Positions 9,617-19,864 of a stretch of 64,000 bases of DNA are shown in pieces. Origin of the DNA: Bryopsis sp. KO-2023 (lineage: Eukaryota; Chlorophyta; Ulvophyceae; Bryopsidales; Bryopsidaceae); NCBI GenBank assembly GCA_030272585.1, contig BSYQ01000009.1:3782001-3846000 (forward strand). Direction: 5' to 3'. How positions within the stretch are numbered: the stretch's first letter is position 1; each line of letters begins with the position of its first letter. The translations under genes and the position numbers were made by a program. The notes below the pieces were generated by a model, which was not told the origin of the DNA, searched no databases, and saw nothing but the letters and a program-made list of their open reading frames with translations.

Positions 9617-11334
9617 GCATCACTTCCCACTTGTGTTTTATTGTTTGTTGAACTGCTGAACTGCCTTATTACAAACTAATGTAAGCGACAAACAAACATT
9701 TTCTCACATTGTGGAGGAGATGCCGCCCTCCTATTTCGAAAAACTTGAAGCAGGGGGTGTGTTCGCTTCAGTCCAAAGTGTCAGATAACAAGCTGTCTTT
9801 TTGAAATTTACCCCCTCCTCCAGCAACGCTAAAAGGCTTTTCGCCCAAAGCTAACAGTCGTTTTTACAGACGATACGCCACACTGAGCTTCGTCACGATT
9901 TTAAGATCAATAATATAGAAGGTTTTCTTAGTTTCTTTGGATTATTTTTCGAAGGGTTAAAGGATTGTCTTTCTTTGAGACTCTTGATATTGTGGTTTTG
10001 TGGGAAAGAGCACTGAAAAAAAAAGTCTGTCAGATCGGCGTAGTCAGAATCATTTCAAGAAAACTTCCCTCTCATGAATCATGGTCGTGAAAAAGAGGGA
10101 ACCAGACGTCCCACCATTTTTTTCAAGGCGGCCCTTGATCAACCAGTCCAAATTGGCGGCACCCTCTGACTCTGTTGTTTCTGTCGGCCCCAGTTTCTGG
10201 CATTCCGTGCGACCGACAGAAACTTGGACGCATTTATCGGCGAGTCTTGCAAGCAAATCTTTGGCGTGGGGTCGTGGAAAACTAACACGTCGTCGGAACC
10301 TTTCGAGTTGAAGTGCAACCGATATGTTCCGTGCCTTGCTCATCACTGGAGTGACTCTGCTGACGCTTCGGGGAGTCGACAGGTTGGTGTGCTTTCTTGG
10401 AAGCAATCTGACCAGAGATGCCACCGTCCGAGTGCCCAGGCGACGCATCGCGTGGCCACCTCGTGAGTTTTTCACCTTCACCAAAGGCTCTCATATCGGT
10501 ACCTGTTTCCATTGTGTTTCTAACGTTCCACTTCACTTTCACTCCACCCACAGAGGAGAGGCGTGCTATTGGTATGATCAGCCGCCAACGCATTGAACTC
10601 CCCTTCAACGGGGCGCCACTACCAACCATCCAGGAAGAATGAGCAGTCCAATAGGTTGGTAAAAATATGTACGAACAACACAGGTGAGGCAAAGAACCCC
10701 CACTGGTGGCTGAAAAGATATGCTGGGGTAATATGGTGTTGTCTGTGATTTTTTCGAATGTTGAAAAATTGGGTTCTTTCGTGCATTGTAGTGAAATCTG
10801 CAAAAGAGATATATCTAGTATCATGTATCTGAGGAAGGCTGCGACCAAGGATCAGGACAATCAGTGGAGAAGTGTCAAGATGGAACAGCAAGATGCCTGA
10901 AACCTTCGCTAGCCGAGCCTCGCAATCAAGTTATGAGGGTGCCAGTTGAAAATGAGCGTGATAGGAGATCACAAATTGACGGAGGCGAAGTCCACCCTGA
11001 ATAGCTCGCACCGACGCAATCAAATGATTGGTTGAATCCCCCTGATGTGCAAGCATCAGGCGATTGTGTAGCCGATGGACACCCCCCCCAGGGGAGCAGT
11101 CAAGAGATGAGGTGCTTGGCGACCACAGGGGAATTACCAGACAAACATCTGGAAAAAAATGAATTGGAGGTTTAAAAAAAAAACGCTCCAGAAAATATAT
11201 CATTGCCGAAGGAGGACAAAGACATTGAGTTTAAGAGGTCTGCAACGAATTCAGGCCTACCCAGAAGAGACCTGCCGATTGTCGCTCACGAGTTCATGAT
11301 TGGGTCATGTATAAGAAAGAGGATTAAGAAATGG
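9617..11334. other. Gene-poor stretch
   Basis: Open frames exist on both strands (the longest at 10050-10484 minus, 144 codons, basic, no recognised domain), but none shows a family signature or supported splice structure. A small perfect hairpin with arms CCTGATG/CATCAGG lies near 11040-11060. Confidence 0.4.
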
Positions 11335-11775
11335 CATCCAGTGATCCATGGCCAAAAGATACGGATCATATGGAAACCTTGCCCTTCTCTTGACTGAATA
11401 TTGAAGACCTGACTTTACCTGGCAGGGTCTGAAAAAAAGCAAGACACAGAGCATTCCTTCCTGTCGAATCGATGTTGGGCATAGGCGAAACCAGTAACCG
11501 ACATAGACATCATTGAATGGAGCCTGAATTTGAAGATGCACGCTAAATATACCACTATCGCTTCGGAACGAACATTGTATGACTAGGATACCATGCAAGA
11601 GAGAAATAAGGGGTGGAATGTGCGAAAAAAGACATAAAACTGGATTGTGATTTTTGTAGCGAACTGGAACAATTGTCTATGAACAAGCACACGGCGGTGA
11701 ACGCCATTCGAATAATGAATAATAGCTGAGTATATTATCTCTCTCAAGATTGTCCGATTATCTGATGCCACAATG
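11335..11775. repeat. Dispersed repeat, copy A
   Basis: Four blocks in the same order and orientation recur at 14690-15290: near 11371 (GGAAACC..GCCCTTCT), 11441-11610 (CAGAGCATTCCTTCCT to TCGCTTCGGAACGA), near 11650 (CTGGAACAAT), and near 11738 (CTCTCTCAAGATTGTCC). Spacing and bases have diverged, so this is an old interspersed family. No protein frame is conserved between copies. Confidence 0.75.
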
Positions 11776-12840
11776 GTCAAAGTGTGATCATCCGGTCTCT
11801 CACGCTGATGCAAATTATGGGAGGGGCTATTGCTGTCAATTGGGATTTGAATGTACTTAAGGGGTCCTCAGTTTTCAGGCGCATAAAATTTTTGGTTTGG
11901 TTTAGTTTGGTCCTCAGTTTTGTCAAGTTGAAGGCCAGTCCATCGGGGCTGTGCAGAGGCATGCAATGAGGAATCGACGAAAATGGGAAACGAGGCCAGG
12001 ATTTGAAGCGGTTCAATGGGCGGGATGTGATCAGGGTTTTTTTCCCCCAAACATATTTCGAATTTTTGGCTCAAGCCTGAACCCAAAACTGACATGGAAC
12101 AACATGCCAAAAACCACAACTCGAGCGTGTTTGTGTCACAACAGCGCTCACTATCACCACACTACACTGCAGTAGAGGAGCGCAGAGTAGCGCTTCAATC
12201 TGGGAATTTGTCCGAATTCGCGCTATTCCCCTCGTCGTTCGGCGGACACGTTGTCCGAACGAGGTCCCTGTGGTGGTGCAATTTCACGGTCGTGGCGTGC
12301 ACGATTGAGACAAAAAGTGGTATTTAGGACACAAAAAAAAACACTGCTCGCAACAACACTTCTCGTCGAAATTCCGGACGTAGCACCTTGCTTTTTCCTG
12401 TTGTGTTTTACTTCACGAAAAGAGGGTGAATCAATTCTCTCGGCTCAGGAACGGATCATACCTGAAATCCGTTCAACAAATCCAAACAAACATTATTCCG
12501 GCTTGTTGCGCAATCCCAAGAACAATTCGTTGCCCGAACCGTTTGCGGCGGCCAAAAAGAAAGGTCAAATTTTTGGTTGCACCACTACGTTATCTTTCCA
12601 AGTATCCGTTTGTTTCTTTCCTAACAAAGTTATAAGTTTTGGGTCGTTCGTCGGCTGTTGATTTTCACGTGTTTATTGGTGTGAGTTCGTTTTGGCTGGT
12701 TGTCAAGTCTTTGGTGATAATAGTTGGCAATCGTGGTGTTTCGTTTGAGACCAGTTGGTTTTTGACTCGCTGACTGTCAGGTGTTTGGGATACTCGTGGG
12801 CAATCATGATATTTTGTTTGAGACAAACTGGTTTTGGGCT
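11776..12840. other. No gene seen
   Basis: Unique-looking sequence with short open frames only and no recognised domain, RNA gene or repeat. A GT-rich region begins near 12660 and leads into the minisatellite. Confidence 0.4.
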
Positions 12841-13200
12841 GGCTGGGGGTGAGGTGTATGATGATGGAGGTGGGTTGTTGTGGTGGTGTTTTCAGGTTTG
12901 ATTTGGTTTTTGGCTGGCTGGAGTGAGGTGTATGATGATGGAGGTGGGCTGTTGTGGTGGTGTTTTATGAGGTTTGATTTGGTTTTTGGCTGGCTGGGGG
13001 TGAGGTGTATGATGATGGAGGTGGGCTCTTGTGGTGGTGTTTTCAGGTTTGATTTGGTTTTTGGCTGGCTGGGGGTGAGGTGTATGATGATGGAGGTGGG
13101 TTGTTGTGGTGGTGTTTTCAGGTTTGATTTGGTTTTTGGCTGGCTGGGGTGAGGTGTATGATGATGGAGGTGGGCTCTTGTGGTGGTGTTTTATGTGGTT
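12841..13200. repeat. Minisatellite, about 75-base unit, five copies
   Basis: The anchor GAGGTGTATGATGATGGAGG occurs at about 12851, 12925, 13002, 13077 and 13151, giving units of 74, 77, 75 and 74 bases. Units are G/T-rich and differ by a few substitutions and a small indel (TTTCAGG versus TTTTATGAGG). Open frames across it are products of the repeat. Confidence 0.92.
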
Positions 13201-13361
13201 TTTGTTGGGATGATTCTGTGGTTGTTGAACAGCGATGGTGGCATCTTGTGGTTGATTGTGGTCGGATGGATAAGTTGAATGTTCGTTGTGTCGTATATAT
13301 TCATCCTTTTCCAACAGATGGATTTTTCCGTCTGAAGCAGCTCTTGTTCAAGCCTGTAACG

Positions 13362-13424
13362 ACTTGCAATGTTCTACATTCCTCGATCAAAAAAAAAAAA
13401 AAAAAAAAAAAACTTGCAATGTTC
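13362..13424. mobile_element. Poly-A micro-insertion with 13-base target duplication
   Basis: ACTTGCAATGTTC occurs at 13362-13374 and again at 13412-13424. Between the copies lie only 14 bases (TACATTCCTCGATC) and about 23 A residues. A direct duplication plus a 3' poly-A is the hallmark of target-primed insertion of a polyadenylated RNA, here almost completely 5'-truncated. Confidence 0.7.
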
Positions 13425-14400
13425 GTTGTGTGGATTGTAGGTGGTTGTTTCGTTTGTTTTGAGCTGCGAGTTGAATCGATGGCGGGTGGCTCTGCTGTGA
13501 GCTGTGGGTGGTAAGCTTTGTGATCATCGTGCAAGCATAGGTTTGTTAATTTATTCAAGTAAGGTTTTGTTCCCGCTTTCCTTCTTACATAGTATGCGTG
13601 AATAGGTCTGGTTTTTTCATGCATGCAAGGCTGTGTTTTTTTTGGTTTTTTTTTTGGTTTTTTTTTGTATCGGTTTGAAGGAAAGATGGGTCTTTATTTT
13701 TACCCTCTCGAAATGGCTGGTCGGTCTTCTTGATAGCTTCCTTTTCAAGCATCTTTTATGTGTTTCTTCTACGAGTTCATTTCACGACCATGTTTCTTCC
13801 TCCAATAAATAATTTCTCTCTTTTTAGAAGCGGTCGTTTTGTAAATGAATATATTAGTTTTCCCAAGGAGGACTTGATTCTATCTATAACAATATTTTTG
13901 CATGTGGCTAGCTTTTCTCATTCTGGATCAATCGAAGATCTGATTTCAGACCAATAAATTGTGATATCGTCGAAGTTTAGAAGAGAAATGAAGCAAGTCT
14001 AGTCCAATTAATACCATAGTGTTTATGTTGTGGAAGCTACAGAGCATGTCGTCTTCTTTTTTTGTTTTTTGCACCTTTTTCTCGTAAGACGTATTCCTTG
14101 AAAAACAAAAAACATTCTCAAGTTTCAGAAAAGAAAAAAAAAAACTTGGGGCTTGCATGTTTTCAAAAAAAAGCTCTTGTTTTTTTTGTTCCGTGTCCCA
14201 GGATCCCCCCCTCCTTCCTGTTTACCTTAGAGATTCGAGGCCGTTTTTATTTTCAAAAACTTCCTTTTACAGAAATTAAATGATTATTATGTAGCACATC
14301 ATGAAGAACACTCACATGATTTTTTAATTTACATTTCCTCACGGTTATTGAAAAAGTAAGAATAGAGATATGCCCAGTTGTCGTTTTCACCACTTTCTTG
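13425..14400. other. No gene seen
   Basis: A/T-rich sequence with T and A runs. Short frames only; nothing recognised on either strand. Confidence 0.4.
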
Positions 14401-14433
14401 AATTCCATGAATGATACTCCAAAAGCATTTAGT

Positions 14434-14528
14434 TACTCTAAAAGAAGAAAATTTCGTTGGAATTTAATTTCGTTTTTTTCCCCAAAAACGAAATTAAATT
14501 CCAACCGAAATTTTCTTCTTTTAGAGTA
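14434..14528. repeat. Long near-perfect hairpin (foldback)
   Basis: Left arm 14434-14477 and right arm 14484-14528 are inverted copies of about 44 bases, beginning TACTCTAAAAGAAGAAAATT and ending at a CCCC-centred loop of about six bases. The only difference seen is one extra G in one arm. An outer ATGATACTC (about 14411) also pairs with GAGTATCAT just beyond the right arm. No coding frame. It could be a foldback/MITE-like insertion or a source of a short hairpin RNA. Confidence 0.9.
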
Positions 14529-14689
14529 TCATTTTTTACCAACAACATCTTGGACCCTGAAACTTTACAGTGAATTCTGTTTGTAACCGTTCCTTTTCTC
14601 TTTCAAGCTTGCTGACATAAACCATTGTTGATTCAGTAGAAAAAGCACACAGGTTTAATATTTTTGTTCATTTGTGGCTGTGTCAGACT

Positions 14690-15290
14690 CAGATAGATTA
14701 ATGACCAATTGGTATTGGTCACCCAATATGGTGGAAACCCTGCCCTTCTTTTCACTGAATATTGGAGACCAAATGGAATGGCGACACAGAACATTCCTTC
14801 CTATCAAATCGGTGTTGGGAAAGCAATAACCGACACAGACGTCATCATCGAATGGTCCGTGAATTTGAAGATACAACCAAACATAACACTTTCGCTTCGG
14901 AACGAGCATGGTATGGCTAGAATATCATGTTGATTAATGCAAGTGTGAGAAAGATGGGGGGAAAGGTGTGGAAAAAAAAAACTAGAGTGGGACTTTAGTA
15001 TCCAACTGGAACAATCGTCCGTGAACAGTCAAGTGAGCGCCTTTCGAACTGAGCTAGTACATGTGCAAGCGTGCGGAACAACGTCAACCCCGATTTTTCC
15101 CGCCAACTTCGACCCCATCAAATTTACCGACGCTCCCATATCCACCAACGCCGACCCACTGGTGCCATTCAACAGTAAGCTTACTCGCATCAATTTTTTC
15201 TCCTAGCCTTCCAGTGCCGAAGACACATTCTCTTCAACGATCCACGCACGATTTATCTCTCTCTCAAGATTGTCCCATTATCGGAAAAAC
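14690..15290. repeat. Dispersed repeat, copy B
   Basis: Direct-orientation relative of 11335-11775, with the same block order and roughly 80 percent identity by eye in the best block. No terminal inverted repeat or target duplication was found at its edges, so the element class is open. Confidence 0.75.
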
Positions 15291-16053
15291 AGTCCCTAAT
15301 GAGCACTTTTGAGTTTTGGTGCACAAGGGCACCAGCAAGCGATCACCTGTCTGACTAGCTATTCAAGGGTTGGTGTTTCAGTTTCGCTTGGAAACCCAGG
15401 GAGGAAAACGTCCAGATGTGGGGTTTCTTCGAAATACCATTTCTGTTAGAAAACACAGAGTTCCAACTTTGTTTTTTTATTGTTTCTCCCATGCATCAAA
15501 GGATCAAGTTTCAAATTAAACCACCAAAAAAGAAACAAGAAGCTTTTTCACCAAAAAGAATAGTAGCACTGTCTGCTTGAATTTGAGTATTTTTTTACCT
15601 AAATTAAAGGGCAACTCTCGCACCCTCTCCATATCTAACAACAGCACGAATAATTCATTCTTTGTGAAAATTTGAAAAAAAAATCTCAAGGGAAACCAAA
15701 AAAATTATCACCGTGCCTAATAAAAATGCATCAGAACAAACGATCTGTTTGATCGCTTTTCTCTACCTTTTTTTTGCACCTTTCAAAATATCACCCGAAA
15801 AATTCAGCAATAGATAATCTGTGGATAGAAATCTTGCTCTTGTTCCACCAAACCAAAAAAAAAAAGTGTCGTATCAAAAGGAAAAAAAAAGAAAGAAACC
15901 ATCAAATCAATACTTTTAACAGTCCAGGATGACAAAAAACATGGGCATGGTGTATGTAATGGATGCAAGCGAGGGTTTCCCCCTCCCCCCTTTTTGCACA
16001 TGAACAAAATGAAGAAAAAAAAAAGAAAGCAATAAAAGGAAAAAGTCTGGAAA
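15291..16053. other. 3' flank of the mannanase gene, no gene seen
   Basis: A/T-rich, with several A runs. On the minus strand it should contain the 3' untranslated region of the gene at 16054-18961. No other feature recognised. Confidence 0.4.
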
Positions 16054-18961
16054 TTAGTACGAAGCAAATGCAATCGATTGCAGAGTGGGAGGTGGTGTGG
16101 TTGACACCGGTGGAATTGGAATGTCGATTTCCTCGCTGTAGGGAACCGGCATCCCGAATTCAAACTTCTGTAAATTTTCAGCTTCGACTTGGTCGGGTTT
16201 TTTGCACTGTGGGGTGTCGCTGTCATCGTCCCACCACAGCGGCCCGTTTTCGCATTTGATGCAAACTCCTTTGTCGGTGCAGAATTTGCAGTCGGGATCG
16301 TAGCAGTTACGGTAAGCTTTGTCTTTGAAAAACACTTGCCACCCCTCGCTGCTCCATTTGAAATCTTTTCGGTTGCTCCTCCTGTAGAACCTGGCTTCAC
16401 CCTTGTTCTTATCGTTGGAGTTGGGCTTGTACCTGAAGATAACGGAATGGATATGTTCATTTTGTTTTTATTTTGATTTGTTATAATAACCTCATTTTCA
16501 GATGTCCAAACTAATAGCTCGAGAGGTGAACCCTCCCTCCCTTGTATTTTTTTATTCTCAATTTAAAATTTAAAAGATGCAGAACTGATTTTACCCGTCC
16601 CTCCCAAATAATTTTTGTTCAATTTATTTTACCTTAATTTAACAATTAAAAGGATGAAGGACTGAACTTTCAAAGTATATATTGAAGATCTCTTGGAGAT
16701 AACTCTGTCACTTGTTTTCTGGTTGAATTTTCTGCACTTTGAAGAACATTCAATTCAATCTCCTTTTGGAGAATAGTTTTGCCCCAAGCAATCAATTCAA
16801 CATTGACGGGAGGAAACAATAGACCTCTTTCAAATTCAGTTTTACATTTCCCCCCCTCCCAAAATTCAAAATTTTCTGGGCAAAATTCGTACCTGAATGA
16901 GAAACAGCCTCTGGTGTTCTCGCACTCACGCATGGCATCGAACAGAGCCAGGCCTTTCTTATGTTTCAGCTCCATTCCTGTCTCAACAGTATCCAAATGA
17001 TGCCCATGCGTGGAGTAGAAAACATCATCATCCGAGGTTTCGTCCGCACCCTCCCCAACGAATTCCTGGTAAAACACAGCATCCATGGATCTCACCTCAC
17101 CAGGCAAACAGTGGCTTTCCAAAGGCTTATGGCGTCCGAGCCAATCGATCGTCCAGCTGTTGGGGTGAATCACATCTTTCCAGGTGCTGTGCTCCGGTCG
17201 GATACCGTAGGGTCCTGGGGACTTCCCAGCACCACCTGTTGGGGCAAAAAAACGACACACAATGGACATTCAACGATGGTGGGAATAAAAAAACACAGCT
17301 CCATGTTAACAAAACATGAAAAAGCAGAGCTCATTCTACAAAAGAGGTAAAGACTAGGTAAAGACTGCACATCGAAATCCTGGCAGGCTTACCAGTGGAT
17401 CCAAGAAACATAGATCTACTTTCAACAAAGTTTTAGTTTCCACAAGGGGGGGAGGATCAAAAAACTGAAAAAAAGAAGCTAGATTGTACCTGCAGCATCG
17501 AATTCCCAAAATCCGACGCCTTGCATTGGGCCCCTCCACTTGACCTCCTTCTTCAGCATGTCGTACACGGGCACCAAGAACGGATCGCGCCGGGTCACCC
17601 TGTCCGACTCATCGTCGGTGTACACCGTCTTTCCAAACTCTTCCAGCACCACCGGCTTCACCAAGAACCACCCATCATCCTTGTGCTCCTTCACCCAAGA
17701 CTCCTGAAACCATTTCTCAGGCAGCCCCCAGTTGTCCGCCCACACATGGATTCCGAGGTAATCGATCGCAGGAGTCCCGTGGTTCATGACGTAATCCTGG
17801 CCAGCACGCTCCGCCCACGGCGAGCCGCCATCGGAATACGCGTCAGGATTAACCCACCTCTTGGTGTGCGTTCTCGAGTAGAAGCCTTCCTCCCCAACCA
17901 CCACCATGTGGAATGGGTCCTCCTGCTTCAAGAAATCCGCCATCTCGTGGATCCACGCGTTCACCCTGTCGGCGCATTCCAGGTCGCAATTGGGACCTCC
18001 CTCCGCGATATTACAATCGCATCGGGGCTCGTTGATCAGATCCCACGCCATGATCGTCGGGTCGTGCTTGTACAGCTCCCCCGTTTCGGTGTTTCTGCGG
18101 TTGACGATGACTTTCATGTTGTTTTTGAACCAGGTCTTGATTTGGTCGTCGGTGTAGAACTCCATGGGATCCTTCCCTGCGAAAATTACAACCAAGGTCC
18201 TCAACGCATAACCACACCACCAACACCAAGAAACGCAAACCAGAAAAAAAACACAGAGAAGAAAGCCTCCGCCGCAGCGTCCTGGTGGCGGCGGCGGCGG
18301 GGTGCAGCAAGAAAATCAATGACACATGAATTTCGTAGAGCTCAGTCTCTCGATCGTCAATTTCCTTTTTACCCTCTGAAAACGTTGTCGTGTTTTTTTT
18401 TAACGCACCTGCCATCTCTGCGTATCGCGTCCTGCTGTCCTGCTCTTTCCAGTTATCCGCGAAAGTCATGACCACCTTCAATTTTTGGCGCCTCGCTTCC
18501 GCGAGAACCCAATCCATCGCTTTGAGCGCCTCTTCGTTGTATTCCCCCGGTTTCGTCTGAAACGCCATTTTCTGATCCCAGCCGTGACCGAAAAACCTCA
18601 CCACCAGCATGCCCGCCGATTTGCCTTCCGTGAAAATCCATTTCACGAGCTCTCGACCTTGCTCCTTCGTCTGCTGGCCTTTGGGCAGCGCCGAGGCCTT
18701 CCCGTACGCCGCCTCTATGATTTCCCAGCTGTTCCAGGCGCTGAACACGAAAGGTCTGCAGTTTTTGTCGACGAAACTGACTTGAAATCCTTCGCCACCG
18801 TTGTTTTTTCCCAAGGTGGTGTAGCCACCGACGCGGATTAGACCTCTGCCCATGCGAGTGTAGGCTGAGATCTCCTCGCTTTGAAACCACGCCACCAAAA
18901 GCAGCAGCCACGCGAGGCGCTGCGGGATTCGGAAACGCTGGGATCGTGTGAGGGAGCCCAT
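16054..18961 (-). CDS. Secreted GH5 endo-beta-1,4-mannanase with Cys-rich tail
   Basis: Predicted to hydrolyse beta-1,4-mannan backbones outside the cell (EC 3.2.1.78 type). Four exons, 18961-18409, 18176-17490, 17235-16893 and 16432-16054, join in phases 1, 1 and 2 to give 653 residues. The start MGSLTRSQRFRIPQRLAWLL is followed by a hydrophobic segment and EEISAYT, a convincing signal peptide. The order matches plant GH5 subfamily 7 mannanases: VVRFFGHGWD, PGEYNEEALKAMDWVLAEAR, then IMAWDLINEPRC with the acid/base Glu near residue 234, and VVLEEFGK with the nucleophile Glu near 364. After the catalytic domain come about 200 residues not typical of plant enzymes, including a dense cysteine cluster (CYDPDCKFC, GVCIKC) and a Pro/Thr-rich end. 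The tail may bind wall material or anchor the enzyme, which is a guess. Confidence 0.92.
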
Positions 18962-19864
18962 TGTGCAGGAGGGAAGCGGTAGGAGAGACGGGCTGTGCCT
19001 GATTAAATGCAGCACTTGAAACTCTTGTCCTGTCAGGAGTCGTGGGGGATTTCGTCGACGTTTGGTAATTGATGCTACATCCCAGGAAGAAAATTTGCGG
19101 CGCCGCCACATGCGAACAACAGAGTCTCACCCCCCACCCTTACCCGCCCCCTTCTACCAGGATGAATTTCTTCGATGTCAAGTTATTTACATTTGCTTGG
19201 GAAGAATATATATCTTGAAACTTGGGAAGCAGTTTGGGGTGTGGGGGGAAAGGTTTCGGTGTTGAACCGCCAAGAAGAACATGGTGCCTTGCAAGCTCCA
19301 ATCCCACCAAAAAAAGCTTTGTTACAAAATATCCAAACACAGCCCTGCCTTACAAACTCCAAGTCCCCAGTCCCCCACAAAAAAAGCATTCTTACAAACT
19401 CCAATGAACAAAACATAACTAGATACCAAAAAAAACACAAAAAACAGAGCCCTGTCGCCTCCAACCCTCAAAAAGAATGATTTTTTCTTCCTCACTTCGT
19501 TGCTTGGCTTCGAGCCGATGGCAAAATTTGCCACCGGCCTTTCCATGGTTTGTCATCTCATTCGTTTTACGTCTCTCCTGCATTGGGGCCCCCCAAAATA
19601 TTTCACAACAGTTAATTTTTCCCTTGTTTTTTTTCTGGGGTGGGGAGGATATCTACACAAGAATAACTCAAAAATCAAAGCTTTTTTTTTCCCGACAAAA
19701 AACATATACAATCATCTTCTTTTTCTTCACCCTGGTGCCTTTTTTTCTTGTTTCTTTTCTTTTTTTTTTCCTTTTTTTTCTTCTCAGTGACACTTTTTTT
19801 TTCCTTTTTTCTTTCTTTCATCAAATCCAACACAAAAAAAAGCTTAGCTACAAGATTCATGCCA
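18962..19864. other. No gene seen between the mannanase and BTB genes
   Basis: Contains the mannanase promoter side and the BTB 3' flank. Near 19260-19400 the phrase ACAAACTCCAA recurs loosely. Long T and A runs; no supported gene. Confidence 0.4.

Noticed and set aside
12892-13314. Repeat-rich 140-codon minus frame (HHHTPHPQPAKNQIKP units)
   Set aside because: Translation of the 75-base minisatellite; no start context or splice support.
17521-18471. 316-codon plus-strand frame across the mannanase gene
   Set aside because: It is antisense to clearly homologous GH5 exons and rich in Pro/His/Arg, as shadow frames of coding DNA are.
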